Assembly: GCA_036381015.1 (NCBI GenBank)
Contig: DASVDR010000015.1
Location: 114,359 to 178,358, forward strand
DNA length: 64,000 nucleotides
DNA from: Gammaproteobacteria bacterium
GTDB taxonomy: Bacteria; Pseudomonadota; Gammaproteobacteria; Steroidobacterales; Rariloculaceae
Direction: 5' to 3'
Part shown: piece by piece, positions 17,986 through 26,265 of the stretch
Numbering within the stretch: position 1 is the first letter of the stretch
Layout of the letters: each line of letters opens with the position of its first letter
Translations under genes and position numbers: made by a program
The notes under the pieces: model-generated
Databases searched by the model: none
What the model saw: only the letters and a program-made list of their open reading frames with translations
Told to the model about the DNA's origin: nothing

Positions 17986-19266
17986 ATGCCGCGCTACGTC
18001 AAACTCGCAAGCCTCGCATGGCTCGCCTGCACTGCGGCGGCAGGGACCGCCTCCGCTGCCCCGATCGAGGGCGACGCGAGCGATCGTTTCACCGCCGGCA
18101 GCGACGCGTTCGCCGAAGGCGACTACGCGACGGCCGCCGAAGCGTTTCAGGCGGCTCGCGCGGCCGGCATGACCGGCCCCGCGGTCGAATACAACATCGG
18201 CGTCAGCTATTACCGCTTGGGCGATTTCGAGCGGGCCGAGGAGGCGTTCCGAACGTTGGCCGCGGAGTATCCGGACATGCGGGCGCTCGCGCAGTACAAC
18301 CTCGGATTGTCGCTGACGCGCCAGAACCGCATCGCGGAGGCCCGCGCCGCGTTCGAGCAAGCCCGCACGAGCGATGATCCGACGCTCGCCGCGCTCGCCG
18401 AGGCCATGCTTCGGCGCTCGGCGACGGCGGGCGAGCCGCTCCCGGAGCCCGAGCGGTGGGTCAGGCTGCTCGATTTCGCCCTCGGCTACGACGACAACGT
18501 GGCGCTCGTCGAGGAGTCGAGCCTGCCGGCCGGCCTCTCGACGAGCAGCCCGCTGCTCGAGGGGTTCGGGCTGTTGAGCGGAAGGCTCGGCGACGAGGTG
18601 CCGGTGCGGTTGGACGCGAGCGCGTACCTCGTGCGGTATAGCGATGCGCCGGAGTTCGACCAGGATGGGCTGCGCGTCGGCGTCGCCTATCTTTGGGACT
18701 GGGCCGACTGGCGCATGGACGCCGGGCCCTATTACAACTACAGCGGGCTCGACGGGCAGGGGTTCGAGCAGCGGATCGGTGCTTCGTTGAACGCCCGATA
18801 TCCGATCAACGATCTCGCGTCGTTGTCGATCCGCTTCATTCACGACGACGTGGGCGAGCTGTCGTCGGCCTACGACTTCGTGAACGGCACGCGCGACCGC
18901 ATCAGCATCGGCTTCGAGCGGCTCCAAGACCGCGGACGCGTGGAGCTCGGCTACGTGCACGAGCGCAACGACCGCGACGGCCCCGGAGTTTCCCCCACGC
19001 GCCACGAGGTCTTCGCGGGTTACGAGCACGCGCTGAATGCGGATTGGTCCGTCGAGGTCGAGGGGTTGCTGAGGATGAGCACGTACGACGAGCTCGCCGA
19101 GCCGCGCGACGAGGACTTCTCGCAGCTCAGCCTCACGGCAACCAGAGATTTTCAGTCCGGCTGGCAGCTTCTCGGTCAGTACCGCGTGGCGGACAACGCG
19201 TCGAACGTGGACACCTTTTCCTACGACCGCAACCGCGTGATCTTCAGCCTGAACCGGCTGTTCTGA
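17986..19266 (+). CDS. Exported TPR protein with C-terminal outer-membrane barrel-like domain
   Basis: 426 aa from ATG 17986. The signal peptide (LASLAWLACTAAAGTASAAP) ends near residue 25. TPR units follow at about 30-150 (ASDRFTAGSDAFAEGDYATA, VEYNIGVSYYRLGDFERAEE, AQYNLGLSLTRQNRIAEARA). The rest (about 165-426) alternates beta strands typical of an outer-membrane barrel (LDFALGYDDNVALVE, MDAGPYYNYSGLDGQ, YEHALNADWSVEVEG) and ends in an aromatic residue (NRVIFSLNRLF). The architecture resembles Slam-like surface assembly or cellulose/PNAG export barrels, but the assignment is only structural. It is the last gene of the ECF operon. Confidence 0.8.
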   Translation: MPRYVKLASLAWLACTAAAGTASAAPIEGDASDRFTAGSDAFAEGDYATAAEAFQAARAAGMTGPAVEYNIGVSYYRLGDFERAEEAFRTLAAEYPDMRALAQYNLGLSLTRQNRIAEARAAFEQARTSDDPTLAALAEAMLRRSATAGEPLPEPERWVRLLDFALGYDDNVALVEESSLPAGLSTSSPLLEGFGLLSGRLGDEVPVRLDASAYLVRYSDAPEFDQDGLRVGVAYLWDWADWRMDAGPYYNYSGLDGQGFEQRIGASLNARYPINDLASLSIRFIHDDVGELSSAYDFVNGTRDRISIGFERLQDRGRVELGYVHERNDRDGPGVSPTRHEVFAGYEHALNADWSVEVEGLLRMSTYDELAEPRDEDFSQLSLTATRDFQSGWQLLGQYRVADNASNVDTFSYDRNRVIFSLNRLF

Positions 19267-19267
19267 C

Positions 19268-19362
19268 GCCAAAAAAGGTGTCCGCCAAAAAAGGTGTCAG
19301 ACACCTTTTTCCGGAAAATGGTGTCAGACACTTTTTTCGGTCAAATGGTGTCTGACACCTTC
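19268..19362. repeat. REP-like palindrome cluster 2
   Basis: A half arm (AAAAAAGGTGTCC) is followed by palindromes GGTGTCAGACACC, a degenerate GGTGTCAGACACT and GGTGTCTGACACC, separated by 10-15 bases. It fills the gap between two convergent genes and touches the GST stop codon at 19361. Confidence 0.9.
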
Positions 19363-19975
19363 AGCGAAAGGGCCGGCCGTCGATGTCGATCGCGCGCGGC
19401 AGCGCGCGAATTCGGTCGAGCCAGCCGGTGACGGCGGGCCAGCGGCCCGTGTCATAGCCCGACACGTCGAGCATCGAAATCGGCCCGAAGCACGAGATAT
19501 CGGCGATCGTCGCGTGCTCGCGCGCAAGCCATTCCCGAGCCGCAAGGTGCCGATCCATGATCGCGAGGATGTGGTCGCAGCGCGCGTCGATCTCCGCGTC
19601 CGACAGCTTGATCGCTTCGGGCCGCCGGATCTTCGCCCGCTTCATCCACGGGCCTTGATGCACCTCGTTCGCGGACTTCGAAAGCCACTCCGCGACCTTT
19701 GCTTCCCCTTCGGCGTCGCTCGGCAGCCACCGCCCCGAGCCGTCGTACTTGCGGGCGAGATACACCAGACACGCATGCGAGTCGGCGATCGTGAACGCGC
19801 CGTCCTGCATGGCGGGCATCTGGCCGAACGGGTTCAGCGACAGGAACGGCTCGCGCTTGTGCTCGCCGCCGTACATGTCGATGTCGACGAGCTCGTACTC
19901 GAGGTCGAGCATCGAAAGGAGAAGGCGCACCTTGTACCCGTTGATCGACGCCATCGTCGAGTGCAGTCGTATCAT
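19361..19975 (-). CDS. Glutathione S-transferase family protein
   Basis: 204 aa from ATG 19975 (MIRLHSTMASINGYKVRLLL). The N-terminal thioredoxin-like domain has the GSH-binding FLSLNPFGQMPAMQDGAF and IADSHACLVYLARKY (the Ser in the ADS motif contacts the gamma-glutamyl group). The C-terminal helical domain has LAREWLAREHATIADISCFG-type sequence (N-capping box TIADIS). It is cytoplasmic and conjugates or reduces electrophiles with glutathione; the substrate is unknown. The stop codon abuts repeat cluster 2 and the start is followed upstream by repeat cluster 3, so the gene is bracketed by these elements. Confidence 0.88.
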   Translation of the reverse strand: MIRLHSTMASINGYKVRLLLSMLDLEYELVDIDMYGGEHKREPFLSLNPFGQMPAMQDGAFTIADSHACLVYLARKYDGSGRWLPSDAEGEAKVAEWLSKSANEVHQGPWMKRAKIRRPEAIKLSDAEIDARCDHILAIMDRHLAAREWLAREHATIADISCFGPISMLDVSGYDTGRWPAVTGWLDRIRALPRAIDIDGRPFR

Positions 19976-20033
19976 CGTCGTTCTCGCGAAGCCGGTTGGA
20001 GCCATCCAATGATAGACGTCCGGGGCGACGGCG

Positions 20034-20150
20034 CAAAAAGGGTGTCGAAAAGGTGTCCAAAAAAAGGTGTCAGACACCTTTTTCCGGGAAATGGTGTCTG
20101 ACACGTTTTCTCGTTCTGAAAAAGGTGTCTGACACCTTTTTTTGGACACC
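20034..20150. repeat. REP-like palindrome cluster 3
   Basis: Two half arms (AGGGTGTCGAAAAGGTGTCC) lead into full palindromes GGTGTCAGACACC, GGTGTCTGACACG (degenerate) and GGTGTCTGACACC, with a final half arm GGACACC. It lies between the GST start and the Omp85-like stop at 20155. Confidence 0.9.
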
Positions 20151-20154
20151 TCCG

Positions 20155-21864
20155 TCAGAAGGAGCGCTTGGTCTCGATGGTGAGCTGGACGTCGTCGATC
20201 GTCTCGTCGCCGCCGATCGGAAAGGCGAGGTCGATGTGCACGACCTGGCGGCTGCTCGAGCGCGGCGACGTGAGGCGCAGGCCGACACCGAAGTCGTAGA
20301 GGTCGCCGAGGCTCGGCGTGGCGCGCGGATCTTCTCCCCACACGCGGCCGGCGTCGAAGAACACGGCGTAGCCGACTCGGAACAGCCGCAGAGGATACCA
20401 ATCCGTGAAGAAGCGCTGCTCGAGCGTCAGCGCGGCGCTTTGCTCGCCGGCCTGGTACCGGAGCGGGTAGCCGCGCAGACCGTTATCGCCGCCGAGCAGA
20501 ACCTGCAGCTCCGGGTCGAGCCGGTTGGTCGCGGTCGCATAGAGGCTCGCGAGAAACAGGTGGCCGCCGAGGTTGCGGTGGTAGTAGCGCCCGCCGGCCG
20601 AGATCACCGTGTTGCGGTACTCGCCGTCCTCGCGGCGCGTGGATCCGCTGGCGTCGACGAGGAGCAGCCGGCCCGGTCCGACCTCCCACCCCTTGTGCAC
20701 GCCGACGTTCAATAGCGTCGCGTCGCGGTCGGCACCGAGGCTCTCGGACGAAAAGCCGACGCTCGCCGTGAGGTTCAAGCCGAGCGGAACGTCCTCGGTG
20801 CGCCCGATGTCGTTCAGCTCGGTCATCACCCGGAAGTCGTCCTCGATCAGCTGAAAGCCGACCCACGGGTAGACCAGCTTGCGGTCGGGCGGCAAGAGCA
20901 GCGTGTCCGGCGCCTCGGGCGTCGGCGCGAACTCGTCGTGCGCATAAGTGAAGCCGGCGAGCCAGCGCAGGGCACGCCGGCCTTCGAGCCCCCGCGACCA
21001 GCCTCCTTCGACCGAGAAGCCGCGCCGCCGGTGGCGGAACTCGTCGATTTCCTCGCCGAGGTCGTAGATCGTCTCCACCCGCTCGTCATCGACGACGGCG
21101 CCGGAGACCGACCACCGCGTGTCGAGCGCGAAGAACGGCCGGCCGGCCGCGATCGAGAATCGCTCGCCGTCGCTCAAGTTCGCGAGCACGACGTCGAGCC
21201 GCGCGCGGCTGCCGCGCACGTTCGGATCGGTATAGCCGAAATAGGCCTCGTCGCGATCCACGTCGCTCGTGTAGGAGACGGTGAGCCCCTTGCCGGTACC
21301 GAGCAGGTTGCTTTCCTCGACGCCGAGGCCGACCTCGTTCTCGCCGCCGTTGCGCCCGAGCTCGAGCTCCGGCGACAGCGACCAGCCGTCGCGGACGTTC
21401 ACGAGGATGTCGACCGTGTTCGACTCGGCGTGATAGGCGCTCGGCGTGGCGGTGGCTTCCACGAGAAAATCCCGAGAACGCAATAAGCGCGCCGACTCCT
21501 CGAGCAGCCGCGGGTCGAACCGGTCCCCCGGTGCGAAAAGCAGCACGTCCTCGATGACGTCCTCCCGGGTCTTCACATGGACGCGGTTCGCCCAGCGGTA
21601 CAGGCGTTTGCTCTCGTCGGGATTGCTCGTGTCGAAAACGTTGTCGACGGCGATCTCGATCTTGCCGATGCGTGCGCCGCGCCGCGCGAGCTCCTCGAGC
21701 AGCAGCGCCTCGCCGCTCGTCTGCGTTTCGCCGCCGGCCGGAGCTTGCGGGTACGAGACGTCCGACGCGCAGGCGAGACACCACGCGATCGCGAGGGCAC
21801 GCATGCGGCGGACGCCGCAGCGCGCCGACGATCGGCGGGGCGGTGAGGAGCGAAAAACGCGCAT
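20155..21864 (-). CDS. Omp85/BamA-family-like outer-membrane protein
   Basis: 569 aa from 21864; an alternative start at 21804 (MRALAIAWCLACASD) gives a more normal signal peptide. A POTRA-like region follows (ARIGKIEIAVDNVFDTSNPD, VIEDVLLFAPGDRFDPRLLE, AESNTVDILVNVRDGW) at about 60-165. The D15-type barrel has GRRALRWLAGFTY, GGDNGLRGYPLRY (the conserved RGY of loop 6) and GYAVFFDAGRVWGE, and ends TIETKRSF with terminal Phe. Omp85 proteins insert or translocate polypeptides across the outer membrane; having a single POTRA-like region, this one is more like short Omp85 or patatin-less D15 proteins than BamA. Partners are unknown. Confidence 0.8.
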   Translation of the reverse strand: MRVFRSSPPRRSSARCGVRRMRALAIAWCLACASDVSYPQAPAGGETQTSGEALLLEELARRGARIGKIEIAVDNVFDTSNPDESKRLYRWANRVHVKTREDVIEDVLLFAPGDRFDPRLLEESARLLRSRDFLVEATATPSAYHAESNTVDILVNVRDGWSLSPELELGRNGGENEVGLGVEESNLLGTGKGLTVSYTSDVDRDEAYFGYTDPNVRGSRARLDVVLANLSDGERFSIAAGRPFFALDTRWSVSGAVVDDERVETIYDLGEEIDEFRHRRRGFSVEGGWSRGLEGRRALRWLAGFTYAHDEFAPTPEAPDTLLLPPDRKLVYPWVGFQLIEDDFRVMTELNDIGRTEDVPLGLNLTASVGFSSESLGADRDATLLNVGVHKGWEVGPGRLLLVDASGSTRREDGEYRNTVISAGGRYYHRNLGGHLFLASLYATATNRLDPELQVLLGGDNGLRGYPLRYQAGEQSAALTLEQRFFTDWYPLRLFRVGYAVFFDAGRVWGEDPRATPSLGDLYDFGVGLRLTSPRSSSRQVVHIDLAFPIGGDETIDDVQLTIETKRSF

Positions 21865-22004
21865 CCTGGCGGTACGTCAGAGGGAGGCTTTCTCGGATGC
21901 CCCGACCTTACCATTTTCGGTGCCGTCGGCGCGCTCGAGCCCGTGCGGACGGAAAACACGCTGGCCGTTCAAAGGGTTGCGTGTACGCGCGTCGGTCGTC
22001 GTCG

Positions 22005-22601
22005 TCAACGTGCCTTGCCGCGGAGGATCAACTGCGCGAGCGCGACGCGGCGGCCGTCCGGGTCCGTCACGATGCCCTCGCGGTAGAGCTCGACGATCGC
22101 CTGCCCGGGGGGCGCGGAGAGCGCGGCGCGCAGCAGCTCGTTGCGGCGCATCCGAAACGCCGCGCTCCTCGGGCCGGCGACGTCCTCGTCCGCGTCCACG
22201 TGCTGCTCGCAGAGCAGCACGCCGCCCGCGGCGAACCGCTCGATCAGCTGCGGAAAGAGCGCGCGGTTGACGTAGCGGACGAGGACGATCAGATCGTACG
22301 GCCCGGCGGGCAGGGCCGCGGATTCGAGGTCCGCCTCGATGAATCGCACGTCGAGCCCTCGGTCGGCCGCGGCTTGCCGAGCGCGGTCGAGCGCAACGCC
22401 GGAGATATCAACGGCGTCGACTTGACGTCCAGTCGACGCGAGAAACAGGCTGTTGCGTCCCGCGCCGCACGCGACGTCGAGCGCGCGGCCGCGAGGGAGC
22501 CGCGCGGACCACTCCTCGAGCAGTGCGGTCGGATGCTCGCGCTCGGCGTACGCGCCTTCGCGGTAGCGCTCGTTCCACTTGCGGCGATCGGCTTCGCTCA
22601 T
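22005..22601 (-). CDS. Class I SAM-dependent methyltransferase (TehB-like)
   Basis: 198 aa, start ATG 22601 (MSEADRRKWNERYREGAY). Motif I is LDVACGAGRNSLFLASTG, motif II VDAVDISGVALDRAR and the acidic FIEADLE follows; the post-motif segment is YDLIVLVRYVNRALFPQL. This is the pattern of small methyltransferases such as TehB or thiopurine methyltransferase relatives. It is cytoplasmic and the substrate is unknown. It lies downstream of the MDR oxidoreductase on the same strand (55 bp gap) and may be co-transcribed with it. Confidence 0.85.
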   Translation of the reverse strand: MSEADRRKWNERYREGAYAEREHPTALLEEWSARLPRGRALDVACGAGRNSLFLASTGRQVDAVDISGVALDRARQAAADRGLDVRFIEADLESAALPAGPYDLIVLVRYVNRALFPQLIERFAAGGVLLCEQHVDADEDVAGPRSAAFRMRRNELLRAALSAPPGQAIVELYREGIVTDPDGRRVALAQLILRGKAR

Positions 22602-22656
22602 CCTTGCGACGCGGCTCGGCTGCCTGCAAGCAAAAAGCAGCCGCCCGCGGTCCCCG

Positions 22657-23817
22657 TCAGAGGCGGATCACGATCTTGCCCATGTAGCTGCCGTTCTGCA
22701 TGAGGTCGAACGCCGCCGGCGCGTCCTCGAGCTCGAACACGCGGTCGACGACCGGCCGCAGCCGATGCCCGCTGATGAACCGGTTCATCGCCTCGAAGTC
22801 CTCCCGCGAGCCGACGTAGATGCCGGTGACCCGCGCGCCGAGGCCCATCAGCTGCCCGACCGGGATGCTGCTCGCGAACCCGGAGAGGCCGCCGATCAGC
22901 GCGACGTGCCCATCGTAGGCGAGCGCCTCGAGCGCTTTCGGCAGCGTGTCCTCGCCGCCGACCTCGAGCACGTGGTCGACGCCTCGGCCGCCCGTCAGCG
23001 CGCGAACCTCGCGCTGCCAGTCCGCATTCGTGCGGTAGTTCGCCGTGCCCACGGCGCCGAGCGCCTTCGCGCGCTCGAGCTTCTCGTCGCTCGAGCTCGT
23101 GATGATCGGTCGCGCGCCGGCCGCAGCGGCGAACTGCAAACCGAACAGCGACACGCCGCCCGTGCCCTCGAGCAGCACGTAGTCGCCGGGCTCGAGCCCG
23201 CCGTACTTGAAGAGGCCGACATACGCGGTGACCCCGGCGCAGGGCAGCGTCGCGGCTTCCTCGAACGACAGATGCTCCGGAATCGCGACGAGCGCGTCCT
23301 CGCTCGACACGATGACCTCGGAAAGCATGCCGCCCGCGTTGCCGCCGCGTGCCGACGCAATCGACTCGGCCGACCGGTCGCCGCGGATCCACCGCTCGAA
23401 GAAAATGCCCGCGACGCGATCACCGACCTCGAAGCGCGTGACGCCGGGGCCGACCGCGATGACCTCGCCGGCCCCGTCCGAGAGCGGAATCCCGCCGGCC
23501 GCGTTCGCGCCGCCCGGCCCGTAACGCGCGTTCAGCATCAGCACGTCGCGCCGGTTGAGCGACGCCGCGCGCACGCGCACGAGCACCTCCCCCGGCCCCG
23601 CTTCGGGCTGCGGCACCTCCTTCAGCACGAGCTCGTAGCCGCCGCCGTCGCGCGGCGCGAACTGGTACTGGCGGATCGTCTCCGCGGCCGAGAGCGGCGC
23701 GGCGCCGAGCGCGAGCGTCGCCGCCGCCGCGAGCGCGGCGCCGACGCGGCGCTCGAGGCGCGGTCGCCGCAAGCGGAAAGACGAGGCCGATGCAGGCTCA
23801 TCGAGTCGCATTCGCAT
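22657..23817 (-). CDS. MDR-family zinc-type alcohol dehydrogenase/quinone oxidoreductase with N-terminal signal
   Basis: 386 aa. Residues about 45-386 are a medium-chain dehydrogenase: VLVRVRAASLNRRDVLMLN, GIPLSDGAGEVIAVGPGVTR, the nucleotide-binding VLLEGTGGVSLFGLQFAAA and the terminal GKIVIRL. The first 44 residues are not part of the fold: an Arg-rich stretch (RRPRLERRVGAALAAAATLA) with a cleavage-like LSAAE, which fits a Sec or possibly Tat signal peptide. MDR enzymes are normally cytoplasmic because they need NAD(P)H. An exported member would have to carry its cofactor, as in periplasmic GFOR. A mis-chosen start cannot be excluded. It overlaps the M15 peptidase gene upstream by 20 bp. 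Confidence 0.82.
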   Translation of the reverse strand: MRMRLDEPASASSFRLRRPRLERRVGAALAAAATLALGAAPLSAAETIRQYQFAPRDGGGYELVLKEVPQPEAGPGEVLVRVRAASLNRRDVLMLNARYGPGGANAAGGIPLSDGAGEVIAVGPGVTRFEVGDRVAGIFFERWIRGDRSAESIASARGGNAGGMLSEVIVSSEDALVAIPEHLSFEEAATLPCAGVTAYVGLFKYGGLEPGDYVLLEGTGGVSLFGLQFAAAAGARPIITSSSDEKLERAKALGAVGTANYRTNADWQREVRALTGGRGVDHVLEVGGEDTLPKALEALAYDGHVALIGGLSGFASSIPVGQLMGLGARVTGIYVGSREDFEAMNRFISGHRLRPVVDRVFELEDAPAAFDLMQNGSYMGKIVIRL

Positions 23818-24352
23818 TCCTCCTCGATCGGGAACGGGTGCTTTCCGGAAGCTGGGACCAGTGCCACGGCTCGTAGACGAAGCCGTAGCGGTTGTTCCGG
23901 CCGTACGGCATGCGGAAACCGAAGCGCTCGGCGTTATGCTGCAGCCAAAAGAACGCCTCCGAACGCTCGAACTCCTCGGTCAGCGGCCGCGAGCCGGGCG
24001 TCGCGATGTCGACGGCCTTGCCGGTATGGTGCTGGCTGAATCCGGGCGCCGCGTTCGCTTTCAGGATGACGGCGATGTCCTGGCCGCGCGCGAGCTTGGC
24101 GCGGATCAGCCGGACCTGATGGCTCACGCTGCGAAAGCCCGAGACGAGCAGCAGCCGCACGCCGTCCTCGGCTGCGGCGGTCTTCATCGCGCGCCAATCG
24201 CGGGCCGTCTTCGGCCAGAGACGCTGCATTCGGCCGATGATGTTCGGTTCCACCTCTTCGAGCTTCTCGGCGTCGGCATAGGCGGGCAGCGGCGGATCCA
24301 CGCCGTAATTCGGAGGAATACCGAGATCGGCGAACCAGCGCGGTCGCTGCAC
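23798..24352 (-). CDS. M15-family D-alanyl-D-alanine carboxypeptidase (VanY-like)
   Basis: 184 aa from ATG 24352. The zinc-peptidase motif SQHHTGKAVDI (H-x6-D) and the later EPWHW are the metal ligands of the M15B family. FRSVSHQVRLIRAKLARGQD is the usual substrate-groove segment. Such enzymes trim D-Ala from peptidoglycan stem peptides. No signal peptide or anchor is obvious; the N-terminus (MQRPRWFADLGIPPNYGV) is hydrophilic, so the true start or location is uncertain. It is divergent from mtgA (182 bp gap) and overlaps the MDR gene by 20 bp. Confidence 0.85.
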   Translation of the reverse strand: MQRPRWFADLGIPPNYGVDPPLPAYADAEKLEEVEPNIIGRMQRLWPKTARDWRAMKTAAAEDGVRLLLVSGFRSVSHQVRLIRAKLARGQDIAVILKANAAPGFSQHHTGKAVDIATPGSRPLTEEFERSEAFFWLQHNAERFGFRMPYGRNNRYGFVYEPWHWSQLPESTRSRSRRNANATR

Positions 24353-24533
24353 GTCCGTGGATCCTCTGCGGTGCGGAATGCGCCCGTCTTGCCGGATTGT
24401 ACAGCCGGGGCCGGACTTGTATTAGGGTAAACCGACGCGGCTCGGGCGCCGCAGCGACGAAGGCCGCCGACAAGGGGAGACGGCGAGCGCTGCGGCCCGC
24501 ACCGGAGCCGCAACCGCGGGAGGACGATTACTT

Positions 24534-25250
24534 GTGGGACGCCGTTCCGGACGCAAACGCTCGTTCCGCCCCGGCCGTTTCATCGTCAGGGCCGTGGCGG
24601 CGCTTCTGCTTTTCGGGCTGATCGGCAGCGCCGCGCTCGTCGGCCTGCTGCGCGTCGCGAACCCGCCGTTCACGGCGATGATGCTCGAGCAGCCGATGCC
24701 GCTCGCCGACCAGCGGCACGATTGGAGGGACCGCGAGCACATCGCCGCGTCGGCCGCTTACGCGGTGATCGCGGCGGAGGATCAACGCTTTCTCATGCAC
24801 AACGGCTTCGACTTCGCATCCATCGAGAAGGCGCTCGAGGACTATCGCGCGGGCGAGGGGCTGCGCGGCGCGTCGACGATCACGCAGCAGGTCGCGAAGA
24901 ACCTGTTTCTCTGGCCGGGCCGCAGCTTCTTTCGCAAGGGAATCGAGGCTTACTTCACGCTGCTGATCGAGGCGTTCTGGCCGAAGGAGCGGATCCTCGA
25001 GGTGTACTTGAACGTCGCGGAATTCGGGACCGGCGTGTTCGGCGTGGAGGCCGCCTCGCAGGAGTTTTTCGCCACGTCGGCGGCGGAGCTCCGTCCCGAG
25101 CAGGCGGCGCTGCTCGCCGCCGTGCTGCCGAACCCGAAGGAGCTGCGCGCGGACCGGCCGAGCGAATACGTCCGCAGCCGCCAGGCCCACATCCTCGGGC
25201 AAATGCGTACGCTTCGCGCGCACGGCCACTACGGAGCGCTCGCATGGTGA
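24534..25250 (+). CDS. mtgA: Monofunctional biosynthetic peptidoglycan transglycosylase
   Basis: 238 aa, GTG 24534. One membrane anchor at about 17-40 (RFIVRAVAALLLFGLIGSAA) is followed by the GT51 domain with VIAAEDQRFLMHNGFDF (catalytic Glu in AAEDQRF), GASTITQQVAKNLFLW, RKGIEAYFTLLIEAFWPKER and ILEVYLNVAEFGTGVFGVEA. It polymerises lipid II into glycan strands at the inner membrane without a transpeptidase domain. The last codons overlap the next gene (ATGGTGA, 25244-25250), so the two are translationally coupled. Confidence 0.95.
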   Translation: MGRRSGRKRSFRPGRFIVRAVAALLLFGLIGSAALVGLLRVANPPFTAMMLEQPMPLADQRHDWRDREHIAASAAYAVIAAEDQRFLMHNGFDFASIEKALEDYRAGEGLRGASTITQQVAKNLFLWPGRSFFRKGIEAYFTLLIEAFWPKERILEVYLNVAEFGTGVFGVEAASQEFFATSAAELRPEQAALLAAVLPNPKELRADRPSEYVRSRQAHILGQMRTLRAHGHYGALAW

Positions 25251-25885
25251 GCGAAGCGCGCCGCGGCACACGCGGCGTCGGCACGCTGCACGGCGAAGGG
25301 CGACGATCCGGCGCCGCCGGCGGCAAAACGCGCACGGCCTCGTCGCGACGCGCGAAGATCGCGGACGCCGCCCCTTACGCGCGCGGCTTTCCGCCGGTCG
25401 CGGCGCCGACCGCCGAGGTGCTGATCCTCGGCAGCCTGCCGGGCGAGATGTCGATCGCGATGCAGCAGTACTACGCGCAGCCGCGGAACGCGTTCTGGCG
25501 GATCATGGGCGAGGTGTGCGGCGCGGAGCCCGCGCTGCCGTATGCAAAGCGCCTCGAGCGGCTGAAGGCGGCGCGCATCGCGTTGTGGGACGTGCTCGCG
25601 GCCGGCGAGCGCCGCGGCAGCCTCGACTCGGCGATCGTCCCCGCGACGATGGTCGTGAACGACTTCGCGTCGTTCTTCGCGGCCCACCCCGGCATCCGCT
25701 TCGTCTCGTTCAACGGCACGAAGGCGGCCGAGCTCTACCGCCGCCACGTGCTGCCGACGCTGCCTCCCGATGTCGCGGCGCTCGAGTCCCGGCGGCTGCC
25801 GTCGACGAGCCCCGCGAACGCGTCGTACTCGTTCGAGCGGAAGCTCGAGCTGTGGACGGCCGCGCTCCGCGATCGTTTGTGCTGA
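25244..25885 (+). CDS. DNA-deoxyinosine (hypoxanthine) glycosylase, UDG superfamily
   Basis: 213 aa from ATG 25244. The core has VLILGSLPGEMSIAMQQYY, then AQPRNAFWRIMGE, FVSFNGTKAAELY and LPSTSPANASYSF, the signature order of bacterial hypoxanthine-DNA glycosylases, which remove deaminated adenine. About 45 residues at the N-terminus are Arg/Gly/Lys-rich (GEGRRSGAAGGKTRTASSRR), a likely disordered DNA-binding extension. It overlaps mtgA by 7 bp, an unusual partner for a DNA repair enzyme. It is cytoplasmic. Confidence 0.88.
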   Translation: MVSEARRGTRGVGTLHGEGRRSGAAGGKTRTASSRRAKIADAAPYARGFPPVAAPTAEVLILGSLPGEMSIAMQQYYAQPRNAFWRIMGEVCGAEPALPYAKRLERLKAARIALWDVLAAGERRGSLDSAIVPATMVVNDFASFFAAHPGIRFVSFNGTKAAELYRRHVLPTLPPDVAALESRRLPSTSPANASYSFERKLELWTAALRDRLC

Positions 25886-25909
25886 CGATTCGCGTCCGGC
25901 CGGAACGGG

Positions 25910-26248
25910 TCAGTCGAGGTCCGGCGGGTCCGTGGGCCAATCCATGTCGATCGGAAACGGCCGCTCGTCGCTATTGAACGTGAGATAGAGGATGATCTGG
26001 TAGGTGTAGATCGCGAGCGATTGCCCGAGCTCGCGCAGCCGCTCGTTCGGTGCGCCGTTCAACAGCACCCAGAAGAACTGCACGGCGACGACCACGGTCG
26101 CGACCAGCTCCGCGACCGCGTAGGCGACGACGAAGCAGAGCATGAAGAAGAGCCGAAGCCACGTGGCCTTCGACTTCACGTTCTCTTGAATCGGCCGGCG
26201 CGTGTCGAAGCTCTCTGCCGCGCCCGGCGGGGGAGCGTCGTGTTCCAT
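25910..26248 (-). CDS. DUF4389 family inner-membrane protein
   Basis: 112 aa. The layout is a hydrophilic N-terminus, KSKATWLRLFFMLCFVVAYA as the first transmembrane segment, VATVVVAVQFFWVLLNGAPN as the second, and the conserved LGQSLAIYTYQIILYLTFNS block before an acidic tail (PFPIDMDWP). This matches DUF4389, a widespread proteobacterial family of unknown function. It is convergent with the glycosylase gene. It stands 17 bp downstream of the histidine kinase stop side and on the same strand, but reads before it in no obvious operon; it could be the downstream gene of the kinase transcript only if transcription passes 26266. Confidence 0.75.
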   Translation of the reverse strand: MEHDAPPPGAAESFDTRRPIQENVKSKATWLRLFFMLCFVVAYAVAELVATVVVAVQFFWVLLNGAPNERLRELGQSLAIYTYQIILYLTFNSDERPFPIDMDWPTDPPDLD

Positions 26249-26265
26249 GGCGGCCCAATCATACC

